Shown here piece by piece: positions 49,885 through 61,678 of a DNA stretch of 64,000 nt; position 1 is the stretch's first letter; every line of letters begins with the position of its first letter. Source of the DNA: Sapria himalayana. Taxonomy: Eukaryota; Streptophyta; Magnoliopsida; Malpighiales; Rafflesiaceae. The stretch is from the NCBI GenBank assembly GCA_029783825.1, contig JAREIK010002261.1, positions 246,157 through 310,156 of the forward strand. Direction: 5' to 3'. The notes beneath the pieces were generated by a model. The model worked only from the letters and a program-made list of their open reading frames with translations, was not told where the DNA came from and searched no databases. Made by a program: the position numbers and the translations under genes.

Positions 49885-50905
49885 GAAGGAAGATAGATAA
49901 ATAGATAGATTGATAGAAAAATTTATATACAATTAATAATAGAAGATTGATAGATAGATTAATAGTAGATTGATAGATAGATTAAAAGTAAGATAGATAG
50001 ATTGATATAAATATTGATAGAAAGGTAGAGAGAGAGAGAGATAGATAGATAGATTGACAAATTATTAGATAGATCGACAGATTGATAGGCAGATGGATAG
50101 ATAGGTAGATACATAAATAGATAGATAGATACACACACACACACACACACACAAATAGATAGATAGATCGGTAAATAGATAGATATATAGATAGACAAAC
50201 AGATAGATTAATAGATAGATAGGTAGTTATATAGATTCTAAATAGACTTATAGATAAAAAATTATATAGACATATAGATAGATAGATAGACACATAAACA
50301 AATAGATAGATAGACCAAAAGATTGACAGATATATATAGACAGATAGAGAGTTATATAGATAGATTAACAGATAGATAAATCCACAAAATGATAGATAGA
50401 TATAGATAGATAGATAGACAAATAGATAGAAAGATAGATAGATTTACTTATAGTTAGATGGATAGAGAGTTGAATAAATAGTTAGATAGATAGATAAATA
50501 TATAGATGGATAGATAACCAAATAAATAGATAGAAAAGCAGATAGAGAGTCAAATAGATTGACAATAGATAAAGAAATATATATTCAGATAGATAGATAG
50601 ATTGATAATTATATTGATTGATTGATTTATAAAAAAAGGAAGATAGATATACATATAGGTAGATAGATAGATAGATAAATGGACAGATAGTTCAATAGAT
50701 AGATAGAAAGATAGTTAGACTGATAGATATACAAATAAATAGACATATTTATAGTTTGATCGATAGACAGATATTAAGAATAATAGATAAACTAATAGAT
50801 AGATAGATAGATAGAAAGAGTGATCGATAGATAGATAGTTACATAGATATGCAAATAATTAAATAAATAGATATATAGATAATTAGAGATATAGATATAC
50901 ATATT
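45525..50905 (+). repeat. GATA/GACA tetranucleotide array 3 (~5.4 kb)
   Basis: Same type and orientation as array 2. Embedded dinucleotide runs are (GT)n at 45,785-45,810, (CA)n then (TA)n at 46,423-46,524, (CA)n-(TA)n at 49,841-49,884 and (CA)n at 50,131-50,152. Stretches rich in GATT/GATA (for example 48,260-48,480) show local variant drift. The right edge touches the CACTA end at 50,909. Open frames on the minus strand up to about 230 codons are artefacts. Confidence 0.95.
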
Positions 50906-50908
50906 GAT

Positions 50909-52072
50909 AACTACAAAAAAATATCTATTTTGCTAAGGAAATTTTACAAGGCATAGATTTCCTAGATAATTAGCTAGGAATTAACTAAGGTATAGCAACA
51001 CATTTTTGATTTTATTATAAATTAAAATTTTGTGATGGATTAGTGATGGAAATGTTCGAATGAAAATCTTCATCGCTAAAATTAGTGTAGATATTCGCTC
51101 AAAAAAAAGATGGAAATTTAGCGACGGAATTAGAGATGGAATATCCCTAGCTAATTAGAATGAGACAAAACTCATCCCTAAATAATTATCTAAATTTATT
51201 TTTTTTATGATTTTATATATAATTGAAAGCTATTGTTCCATAAATATTTATTTTCTCAAAATAGATGTATTTAGTTAGGGATTTTTCCCTATCTATTTGG
51301 GTTTGTGATAATTTCCATCGCTAATCTTTAATGATTTATTTTTTTAAGCATTATTTATTTTAATATTTTATCTAATTTTTTATATTAATGGTATGTCCTT
51401 GTATATAGATGAGCAATCCTTGAAAGACACAATCTCTTCGTATAATAATAAAAATATATATTATAAATTTAAAATTTAATAAATATATAAATATGACTAA
51501 AAATTTATATTAAATTAGACTAAAATAACTATTTTTTTATTATAAATTAATTAAAAATTATACAAAATTTTTTCTGAAATTTTTAATTATGATATTTAAA
51601 TATTTGTATTTAAAAACATTATATAATTTATTATATTATTATAATAATTTTTAAAATATTTTAATTAATAAATAAACATAAATAAAAATAACTACTAATA
51701 AAAAGTTAAAATAAATAATTATTTGATTAAATTTAAAAATTTATAAAAATATATGAATTAATGAATAAACAAGTAAATATTTATATTATTAAAGTAAAAA
51801 ACTATTTTTATGATTATAAGAATCTTTTAAAAATATAATGACTAAATGAACACTTAATTAAAATAAGTTGATATTTAAAGATTAATACATAGATGTTTTA
51901 ATTACATCAAAAAATTTTTGATGATTTAAAAAATAAATATCTCAGTGTGGTTTTTAAATGAACACTTAACTTATTCAAATTTATAATGACTAAAAGATTC
52001 AAATTTTATGCCTTTATAATTATTCCTATTATATTAATAAAAAATAAATTGAATTCTTATAAATTTATAACC

Positions 52073-52113
<41 letters not shown>

Positions 52114-52750
52114 CTTTATTATTATATATTCTAATTTTATTTATTAATGAAATAATATCATTTATTGTTAAATAAAAATCTTTTCAATTTTTTTATTTAA
52201 ATTATTTATTTTATATAATTTTAGTTTACTTTTATATTTTTGTATCTTTATTTTCTATTTATTTACATCCAATTTTGTATTTATAGTTTCCTTGTCAAAA
52301 AATGCTAAGGCATTAAGCACTTATCACTTTTTCTATATTTCAACGACGAAGAAAGGAGAAGCAAAACGATACTAAGGCAGCAACCTACAAAATCTATCTC
52401 TTCTTGTTACCAGGAAATATTATCACATCTCTTCTCCTTCGGAATGCTATATACATATCTTTATCTCTATTAATTTAATTACCATTGGTGGAGTTTGGTT
52501 GTTATAGAATATTCGGGTTTGATTTTTTTTCCCCCAATTTTCCTTCTTTTTTCTTTTATTTTAATATCACATATATGATTTTTACTCTACACTAGTAATG
52601 AAACAATAAATGGTCAGTCTAAACTTTGTTCTCTTACTATTTAAATTTTTAGGGTTTTATCTATTTCAAATACAATTTCTTTGCATATTGTTTCCTACTT
52701 TTGTAACTTAAAAAAAGTTTGCTTAATGTTTTTTACTTATGTAAAAAACA
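50909..52750 (+). repeat. Block C': CACTA 5' subterminal and leader region, E4
   Basis: Direct-orientation copy of 30,551-32,760. Subterminal motifs occupy 50,909-51,320, followed by a GATGAGCAATCCTTGAAAG string at 51,407 and a (TA)n run at 52,077-52,106. A leader-like block with AGGAGAAGCAAAACGA and CTTCTCCTTCGGAATG sits near 52,340-52,450. A weakened donor (CAG|GA) at 52,413 suggests the transcript structure is lost here. Confidence 0.78.
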
Positions 52751-53460
52751 TTTATACTTTTATATAATCGTATGACATTATATATAAATGTCTATATTTT
52801 AATATATATAAACGTATTACATTATATATAAAAGCTGATATGACTTATAATGTTATATATATATATTCATACATATGTATTAATGTTTATAAATATCTAT
52901 ATGACATTTACATAAAACTATCCAATTGTATAATTTTATATATAACAATTATATAACATATAAATATATATGCTTATAATGTTTATATAAATATAACAAT
53001 TTTATAATGTTTATTAACATATTAATAAATATAACATTATATAACAATTGGATAATTTTATAATTTATTAACATATTAATTTTTATATAAATATATAATA
53101 TTTATAATGTTTATATAATGTGATATATATATTATATAAAATTTATAAAAGTATTACATATATATAATTATATATAAATAACATTTATAAAAATATTTAA
53201 GAAGAAATATTATATTTAAACACTTGTATAATTATATAATCATATGCAATTATATATAAAAGTATTTATATCTATATTTATTATTATGTAAACTAATTTT
53301 ATAATTATATTTATTACTAGACAAAACTATTTTTTTAACCATATAATAATTTATAACTATATGTATACTTCTATATAACTATATTTCTAACAAAATATAC
53401 TATATGTATAATAATATATAACTATATATAATTGTATTTTACTAAATGTATAACTATAAA
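52750..53460. other. AT-rich stretch with TATATAA-type short repeats, E4
   Basis: Almost pure A+T with irregular ATTTATATAA/TATAACATTATA motifs and no unit as clear as the 0.53-kb repeats that follow. No gene or other feature seen. Confidence 0.6.
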
Positions 53461-54840
53461 AATGTTATATATAATTATATCTTTAACTACATATACATAT
53501 ATTTCTATATGTGAATAATTATATATAAATATTGTATAACTATGTAACACTCTATATATTTAAATATAACTATATTTGTAACTATGTATACATATATGTA
53601 TTCATATAATTAAATCTATATATTTGTTTATAATGGTGTATACATTTATGTAAAACTACTTATAACTACTTGTATTAATATATCTATATATAACTATATG
53701 TTTACCTATATATAACTCTATTTTTAACTATATATACTATAGGTATAAGAACATATAGCTATAAATAATTGTCTTTGACTACATGTATAACTAAAAAAAT
53801 AGTATACATAACTATATTTAAATATATAAATAACAACATATATTCAATATACATTTTTATATATCAGTATATAAAAATGAATTTTACTATATCTATACCT
53901 ATATATAACTATATGCATAAATAAATAAAATTAAAAGAAAAAATCTATATACCTACATGTATAAATATAAGTATAACTATATGTGTAAATATATGTAAAA
54001 CCACATGTAATTATTTTTATAATTACATGTATAACAACATACAACCTTATGTTTAACTACATGTGTATAACTATATATAAATATATGTATTACTATGTAA
54101 CACTCTATATAATTAAATATAACTGTATTTGTAACTATGTATACGTATATGTAAATCTATTTATTTGTTTATAACTTTGTATACATTTATGTAAAACTAC
54201 ATATACTACTTGAATGAATATATCTATACATAATTATATGTTTAACTATATATGACTCTATTTCTAACTATATATACTATAATTATAATAACATATAATG
54301 ATAAATAATTGTCTTTGACTACTAGTATTACTATAAAAACATTATACATGACTATATTTAAATATATAATTAATAACATATTTAATATACATTTTAATAT
54401 ATTTGTATATAAAAATGTATTTTACTATATCTATACCTATAGATAACTATATGTGTGCATATATAAATTTATATGAAAAAATATATATACCTACATGTAT
54501 AAATATAAGTATAACTATATGTGTAACTATATGCATAACATGTAACTATATTTATAATTACTGTATAACAACATACAACATTATGTTAACAACATGTGTA
54601 TAACTATATATAAATATTTGTATAACTATGTAACACTTTATATAATTAAATATAACTATATTTGTAACTATGCATGCATATATGTAAATCTATATATTTG
54701 GTTGACTTTGTATATATTTATGTATTACTACATATAACTACTTGTATGAATATATCTATATATAACTATATGTTTAACTATATCTAACTATTTATACCTA
54801 CATATACTAGTTATATAATAACATATAATTATAAATGGGA
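53460..54840 (+). repeat. AT-rich tandem repeat with ~0.53-kb units, E4
   Basis: Units starting TAACTxTATTTGTAACTATG at about 53,565, 54,118 and 54,653 (spacing about 553 and 535), each with TTTGTTTATAA, ACTACTTGTAT-AATATATCT and ACATACAACxTTATGTT. Same family and orientation as 3,460-4,700. Confidence 0.78.
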
Positions 54841-55035
54841 TATTATTAATTTTTTGCACTAACTTAAAATTAAATGGCAAAAGATATAATATCAATAATA
54901 TCTAAGCACATAGCGTTGGTTCGATATAGCATACCATTGAAATAAGTGTCGTACTCTTACCTAATCCCACCCCTTTGGCCTATGGCTTGTATATGAACTT
55001 ATGTATAACAAAAGATGTAATAAATGATAGGTTTG
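54840..55035 (+). repeat. Conserved block upstream of the CT tract (third copy)
   Basis: GGGATATTATTAATTTTTTG, AAATTAAATGGCAAAAGATA, TATCAATAATAT-TAAGCACATAGC and GTACTCTTACCTAATCCCA. Also at 4,728-4,930 (direct) and 33,105-33,285 (inverted). It is the least AT-rich and best-conserved part of the CACTA 5' region and may hold promoter or leader signals. No open frame. Confidence 0.6.
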
Positions 55036-55094
55036 TATGGAAGAAATATGTTTGTTCTTTTTTGTATTTCCTCATTCTAACACTACATTATCTA

Positions 55095-55327
55095 TGTGTC
55101 TCTCTCTCTCCCTCCATCATTCTTTTTGTGTCACACTCTCTCCCTCTTTTTCTTTCTATGTCACACAACCACTCTCTCTTGCTATTTTATTTCTTGCACT
55201 ATTTCTTTTTTGCTTTTTCTTTTTCTCTCTCCCTCTCCCTCTCTCTATCTTTCTCCCTTCTCTCTCTCTCTCTCTCTCTCTCTTCCCCATTTCTCTCTCT
55301 TTCTCTCCCTCCTTTCTCTCTCTCAAC
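55095..55327 (+). repeat. Polypyrimidine (CT)n tract, E4
   Basis: CTCTCTCTCTCCCTC-type sequence, about 235 bases, equivalent to 4,985-5,455. The Ser/Leu-rich frame through it runs into genuine TNPD C-terminal sequence at 55,328 because of the deletion junction. A long mixed open frame therefore results without being a real gene start. Confidence 0.88.
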
Positions 55328-55555
55328 AAAGAAGTGTAGACATAACTATTGCACCAACATTTCAAGAAGATGACCTAAATAATATTGAGCATGTGCATGT
55401 AGATGCTGATCTAGTAAATTTATGTGACTCAAATGGTGGCCTAATAGAAATTGATGATGATCAATTTCTATCTGAAGATGAGTAGGAACTTCCATCAGAA
55501 TTAGACGAAATGTCAGAAGATCAATTAGAGAATGATAATTATGCTGATAATTAAA
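55328..55555 (+). pseudogene. TNPD acidic C-terminal tail, E4
   Basis: Reads SVDITIAPTFQEDDLNNIEH, VNLCDSNGGLIEIDDDQFLS and EDE, then a TAG at about 55,483, followed in frame by ELPSELDEMSEDQLENDNYADN and a terminal TAA. This is the acidic end of the transposase seen at 9,214-9,415 in E1. Its upstream domains were removed by the internal deletion. Confidence 0.78.
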
Positions 55556-55696
55556 TTGGTATAATTGTATTATAATATTAAACTATTAAAAACGTTTTAT
55601 ATTTTGATGAAATCTATTGGTGTGTTTTATGATAAAATGCATGGTTGGTCATCATATCTCTATTATTTGTTCTATGCTTTATTTTTTGTATAGTAG

Positions 55697-57095
55697 ATGG
55701 CACCTAAAGGATGTGGCCATAGTGGAGGTGGACAAGACGTATAATGGACCAAATTTATCTAGTATTTTATACCATGTTGCAAATTTATTACAATCTCATG
55801 CCCACCATATTCAGACTTAAATATCACAAACATCATCTCCATTTCTATCACCATCACCATCATTGACACATTTACTATCACCTTTATCAGATATAAGCCC
55901 ACCACCCATTGTACTTCCTGCAAACACTTTTGATCCATCACCATCTTCTACACTAAATTTTACACTGATAGTTACCCCATTTATAAAATCATCGACATCA
56001 TCAAATATCGTGCCTTCTTCTGCATTCAGTGGTAAGTTAGTAATTGAGATTGTGGATGAGAGGTATAAGAATATTTAAATATTACTAGAATAAAATAATA
56101 TGATGATTCTGTTAGTATTTTTTATATATAGTTATGATTTGCATTTTTTCAATGTTATTTATTTATTTGTATAGTTTTATTCTATCTCACAAATGTTTGG
56201 CTATAATTACAAAAGTCTTTCAAGAAAATTGTTGATTATTATGTTGGTTTTTATTCAAGCAGCAAAAAATTATGTCCTTGTTATTAATATAAATTTTTTT
56301 GTGATATTTCTATATATAGAATAAGTGCACATGGGCACTCAAATTTGATGGAAAGATAAAGTCATTATCAGAGAGCAAAGCTGCTGAATGGTATTCTGAT
56401 TTTGTCCATAAATTGAAGAATATAAAAGAAAGGGCTAAATTTATATCCAAGGATGACTGGTTCGAGTGGCTTAAGTATTGGGAGGAGCTAGATGTTAAAA
56501 AAATAAGAGATTACCAACAAAGATTAACGAACTAAGGTAGCCGGACTAGGTACAGTAATGTTTAGCCACACAGGAGTCTCAAAGTCAAGCATTGAGCATG
56601 CTCGAGACTTTGTATAATTTTAAAATTTTTAATATTTATATATTTAGTGGTTGTCCTAATAGTCTAAATAAATTTAATCAGTGCATGGTTTTATTAATTT
56701 TGTTAAATTTTTTATCATTCGTTATTTTATAACTTAATAAATACATACTCTAGGCTGGATAATTGGGTCGAGATCCTAATTTTTATGAGATTTTCAGAAA
56801 GATGCATATGAAGAAAGCAGATGGTCAGTTTGTTGACAACAAATCTCAGATGATAGATGTAAGAATCTGTTATATTAATAAAATATAATAGTACCATATT
56901 AAATTTTGAAAGTTGTTTGGAATGCAAAATATAAAACAATTTTATGTATATCTATAATAGTATTTTAACTATTTTATCACAAAAAGTAATGGAGGAATGT
57001 GTGATAACTACTTCTCAACAAGTAGAGGGTTCTATGGATCTTCAACTTTTGACTATGATTTTATCTATTTGGAGACCATAAGAGGTCATAAGAAA
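55697..57095 (+). pseudogene. TNPA-like CACTA gene (Transposase_24), truncated E4
   Basis: The ATG at 55,697 reads MAPKGCGHSGGGQD and shifts frame within about 15 codons. The Ser/Pro-rich segment is better preserved than in E1 and E2: SPPPIVLPANTFDPSPSS to about 56,078. The exon equivalent to 10,041-10,167 is mostly lost (only the SHKCLAIITKVFQEN-like start remains). The next exon starts after an intact TATAG at about 56,321 and encodes KCTWALKFDGKIK, FVHKLKNIKERAKF and DDWFEWLKYWEEL. Another follows at about 56,755-56,860 with a Gly-Arg-Asp-Pro-Asn-Phe-Tyr-Glu-Ile-Phe-Arg-Lys segment. The last exon is cut at about 57,095. Confidence 0.8.
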
Positions 57096-57548
57096 TAGTG
57101 AGTGTACCATGTCATGCCTAGCCCGACATGGTTCAGTGAGGTCAGGACCGGCATAGGCCCCTGGCCCAAAATCCATCGGATTCGGCCAGGTTAGGCCCGG
57201 TTCGGGATAAGACAAAACCCTAATTTTTTTAAAAAAGTATGGATTCATGGCATGCCTCCATGCCACCGTCACCCTTTCATGGCTCAGCTAGCTTTGCCCA
57301 TCAAGCATTGGTTTACCGTGACCACACATGGTGTGTGGTCACGTCTGACGTGCCCCTGAGCCAGGCCCTCTTACAGTGCTTGGCACGGCATGTGGGCCGA
57401 ATTCTCTCAGCCTGGGAGGGCATGACCGGTGCCAAGGGTGTGCCCGGCACGGGTCTAAGCACGGCATTGTAGCATGCCTTGCCGGGCCAGGCACAACCAA
57501 ATCATGTTGTGCCTCATGTAGGGCCAGGCCGGCCTAGCCTATTTGACA
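57095..57548. repeat. GC-rich dispersed repeat (CCCGGC/GGCACGG motifs)
   Basis: Abrupt switch to GC-rich sequence with recurring GGCCCGG, GGCACGG, GCCGGGCC and CATGCC motifs (for example CCCGGCACGGGTC and TTGCCGGGCCAGGCAC), ending CTATTTGACACCTTTAATC just before the TATC array. Such motif-rich GC islands occur as dispersed repeats in plant genomes, but I cannot assign a family. A perfect 12-bp hairpin with a 3-base loop is at 57,317-57,343. The 77-codon open frame within it (57,239-57,472) has no recognisable motif. Confidence 0.6.
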
Positions 57549-57817
57549 CCTTTAATCTATCTATCTATATTTCTGTCAGTCTGTCTATCTATTTATTTTT
57601 CTATCTATCTGCATATATATTTGTCAATATATCTATCTACCTATTAATGTTAATCTATTTATCTATATGTCTATCTATCTATCTATTTATCTTTATGTCT
57701 CTGTATTTCTCTATCTATTTGTCTATAAATGTGTTTATCATTCTTTATATCTATCCATATATCTATCTTGTAAACTATCTATTTATCTTTCTATCTATCT
57801 CTCTAACATTTTATATG

Positions 57818-57850
<33 letters not shown>

Positions 57851-59297
57851 GCCTCTATATATCTATCTTTCTATCTATCTATCTATCAATATGTTGGTCT
57901 AGATATCTATCTATCTATATGTGTGTTTATCTATCTATCTTTCCATCTATATATTTATATGTTTACCTATCTGTTAATCTTTTTGTCTATTTTTCTATCT
58001 ATATATTTATCCATCTATTTATTTATTTGTCTATCTATATGTCTATTTATCACATTATCAATCTTTCTATTTATCTTTCTATCTATCTATTTTGTCATGT
58101 ATCTTTCTATCTATCTATTTGTCTATCTATCTCACTATGTATATGTCTGTCTATCTATCTATCTATCTATTTATATATCAATATACCTATCAATCTATCT
58201 ATCTATCGCTATATCAATATGTCTATCAATCTATCTATCAATCTATTTATCAATTAGTCTATCAATATATCTATCAATGTGTATATAAATAAATCTCTTT
58301 ATATATCTATCATTTTGTCTATATATATATATATATCTATCTATCTATAAAACTTTTTATTTGTATGTCAATCTACCTATATACCAATCTATCTATCATT
58401 ATATGTATCTATATGTCTATCTATATGGCTATCTATCTATCTATTTATTTATTGATTTATTTATATAGTTGTCTATCTATATATCTATTTGTCTAACTAT
58501 TTGTATATCAATCTATCTATCTATTTGTCTAACTATTTGTCTATCTATATGTCTATATATGTGTCTATCTTTTTATCTATATTCTATTTATATATTTTTC
58601 TATTAATCTATCTATTTATCTAGGTATCTATCTATCTATCTATCTATCTATATATTTATCTATATATCTATCTATCATTCAATATATCTACTTGTCTATC
58701 TATTTGTCTATCTATTTGTCTATCTATTTGCCTATCTTTCAATTTATCTATGTGTCTATTTACTTGTCTAATAATCTATATATCTATCTATGTATCTATA
58801 TTTTTTTCTATCTGCCTATCTTTTTGTCTATCTATATGTTAATCAATCTATCAATCTATTTGTCTATAAATCTATCTATCTATCTATTTATCTATCTACC
58901 TATCTGTCTATCTAGCTCTCTATCTATCTATCTAACAATCTATCTATCTATCTATCTATATAAATATCAATCTAAATATCATTCTATTTGTCTATCTATC
59001 TTTCAATCTAATTATCTATCTATTTGTCTATCAATTTGGCTATCTATCTATTAATCTATCTATCTATCTATCGATTAGTATATCTATCTATCTATATATT
59101 TGTCTCTCTTTTTGTCTATTTATCTTTTATCTATCTATCTATGAATCAACGTACCTATCCATCAATCAATCTATCTTTTAGTCTATCTATCTTTATATCT
59201 ATATATCTATTTGCCTATCTATCTATCTATCTATCTATTTGTCTATCTGTTTATCTATCTATCTGTCTGTCTGTCCATCTATCTATCTATTTATCTG

Positions 59298-59328
<31 letters not shown>

Positions 59329-61456
59329 GTCTATCTATCTATCTGCTTATTTATTTATCTATCTGTCTATTTATTTATTTATTTATCTATCAGTCTATTT
59401 AGCTATCTATCTATCTATCTATCTATCTGTCTATCTATCTATTTGTCTATCTATCCGCCTATCTATCTATCTATCTATCGATCTATCAGTCTTTCTATTT
59501 ATATATTTATCTATATGTTTATCTATCTATCACTTTATCTGTCTATGTATTTGGCTATCTATTTATCTATCTATCTATCTATCTATCTATCTGTGTATTT
59601 ATTTGTCTATCTAGCTACCTATCTATCTATCTATCTATAAATATATCACTATTTCTATCGACCGATCTAACTTTCTATCTATATGTTTATCTATCTATCT
59701 ATCTATCTGGCTATCTATCAGTCTATCTATTAGTCTATCTATCTATCTATCTATTTATTTATTTGTCTATTTTTTGTCTATCTATCTATCTTTCTGCATA
59801 TTTCTGTATAAATCAATCTATCTATATATCTATTTATTTATCAATTTATATATATCTTTATCTTTCTATCTAATAATCTTTTAAACTATCTATCTATCTA
59901 TGTATCTATTAGTCGATATATGTCTAACTATCTTTCTATCTATCATTTTGTCTATCTTTTTGTCTATCGGTCAATAAATAATTCTATTAATCCGTCTATA
60001 AATTAGCCTATTAATCAATCAATCTATCTATCTATAAATCTTTCCATCAATCAATCTATCTTTACATTTGTCTATCCATCTATCTCTCTACTTATCTATA
60101 TATCTATCTAATTATATGTCTATAAATTTGTCTATCTACCTGTCTATCAAATAATCAATTAATCTATCTATTAATTTATTTATAAATCTTTATATCATTC
60201 AATCATCTATGAATCTATATATCAATTTGTTTATCTATCTTTCTATGTAATGATCTATCGATCTATTTTCTATCTATCTATTTTCTATCTATCTATCTTT
60301 CTATTTATCTATCTGTCAATCTTTTTAACTATATATTAATATATCTATCACTCTATATTTCGGTCTATCTTTCTGTATATTTATCTGTGTATCTCTCTCT
60401 CTCTCTATTTCGATCTATCTGTCTATTTATTTGTATATCTATTTACCTATCTATTTTTGTGTCAATCTATCTCATTATTTAATTATCTACCTATTTGTCT
60501 ATCAATATGTCTATATATTTGTCTATCATCTATCTATCAATTTGTCTAGCAATTTGTCTATAAATCTTTGTATTAATCTATCTATCTATCTATGTGGCAT
60601 TCTATCTTTCTATATATATATATATATGTACATCTATCTATCTATCTATCTATCTCATTGTCTATCTATCTATCTACCTTTCTAACTATTTATCTATAAA
60701 TTTGTCTATCAATCTATCAATGTATCTATGTATATATTTTTTATCTATATATCAGCTCTATTTGTCTATATATTTATCTATCTATCTATCTATCTATCGA
60801 CATATCTTTCTATCTAATTATCTATCTGTCTATTTATCTATATATCTATTTATCTATCTTTCAATCTATTTATCTTTATATTTGTCTATCTTATTATCTA
60901 TATATAAGTTTATTTATCTATCTATCTATCAGTCTATTAATCTATCTATTTATCTATCTTTGTATCTATCTATCTATCTAAATGTCTCCCTATCTATCTT
61001 TCTATCTATCAATTTATCATTCTATCTATATATCTATATATATCTTTATCTAATTGTCTAAAATGTGTATAACACTCTATCTATATATCTATTTATCTAT
61101 CTTTCTATCTTTTTTAATTTAAAATCTATCTATAAATCTATATATCAATCTATCTATCAATATGTCTATCAATCTTTAAATCAATCTATCTATTAATCTA
61201 TCTATCTATCTACCTATATATCTATCTATTTATCTATATGTTTATCAATATATTATTATATATGTCTGTCTGTCTATTTGTTTATCTATGTGTCTATCTA
61301 TCTGTCTATCTATCTATTAATCTACCCGTCTATCTAATTGTCTATCTATCTATCTATCTATCTAGCTATCTATCTTTCTATCTATATATCTAACAATCTA
61401 ATTGTTCATCTATCTTTCCTTTAATCTCTTTATCAATCAATCTATCAATCTATATA

Positions 61457-61491
<35 letters not shown>

Positions 61492-61641
61492 TTCTGATAT
61501 CTATATAACTACCTATTTTTCTATCTATTTGTCTATTTAAGTGCCTATTTATTTCTATATCCATCAATCTATTTATCTATCAGTCAATCAATAAATCAAT
61601 CTAACTATCAATCAATCTATCTATCTATCTATTTATTTATC

Positions 61642-61678
<37 letters not shown>

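Larger units (their letters stand above)
50909..57095 (+). mobile_element. CACTA (En/Spm) transposon copy E4, internally deleted, 3'-truncated
   Basis: The left end AACTACAAAAAAATA at 50,909-50,923 resembles CACTACAAGAAAA with the first base changed. It is followed by subterminal CTAGATAATTAGCTAGG and TCGCTAAAAT motifs. Then come the C'-type 5' region (to 52,750), an AT-rich stretch, the ~0.53-kb tandem units (53,460-54,840), the conserved block (54,840-55,030), a CT tract, the last piece of TNPD and a TNPA-like pseudogene. It is cut at about 57,095 by a GC-rich repeat. Compared with E1, the region equivalent to 5,460-9,210 is deleted, with the junction in CTCTCAACAAAGAAGTG. This copy shows that the AT tandem units and CT tract are internal to the CACTA family. 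Confidence 0.83.

Noticed and set aside
39724..50293. Minus-strand open frames of the same Tyr-Leu-Ser-Ile type
   Set aside because: They are the complement of GATA arrays, with overlapping frames, no conserved start and no non-repeat sequence.
29365..50905. CRISPR-like repeat arrays
   Set aside because: Repeats are simple tetranucleotides with no unique spacers, and the genome is eukaryotic.
57239..57472. 77-codon open frame in the GC-rich block
   Set aside because: No recognisable domain; GC-rich repeats often lack stops by composition.
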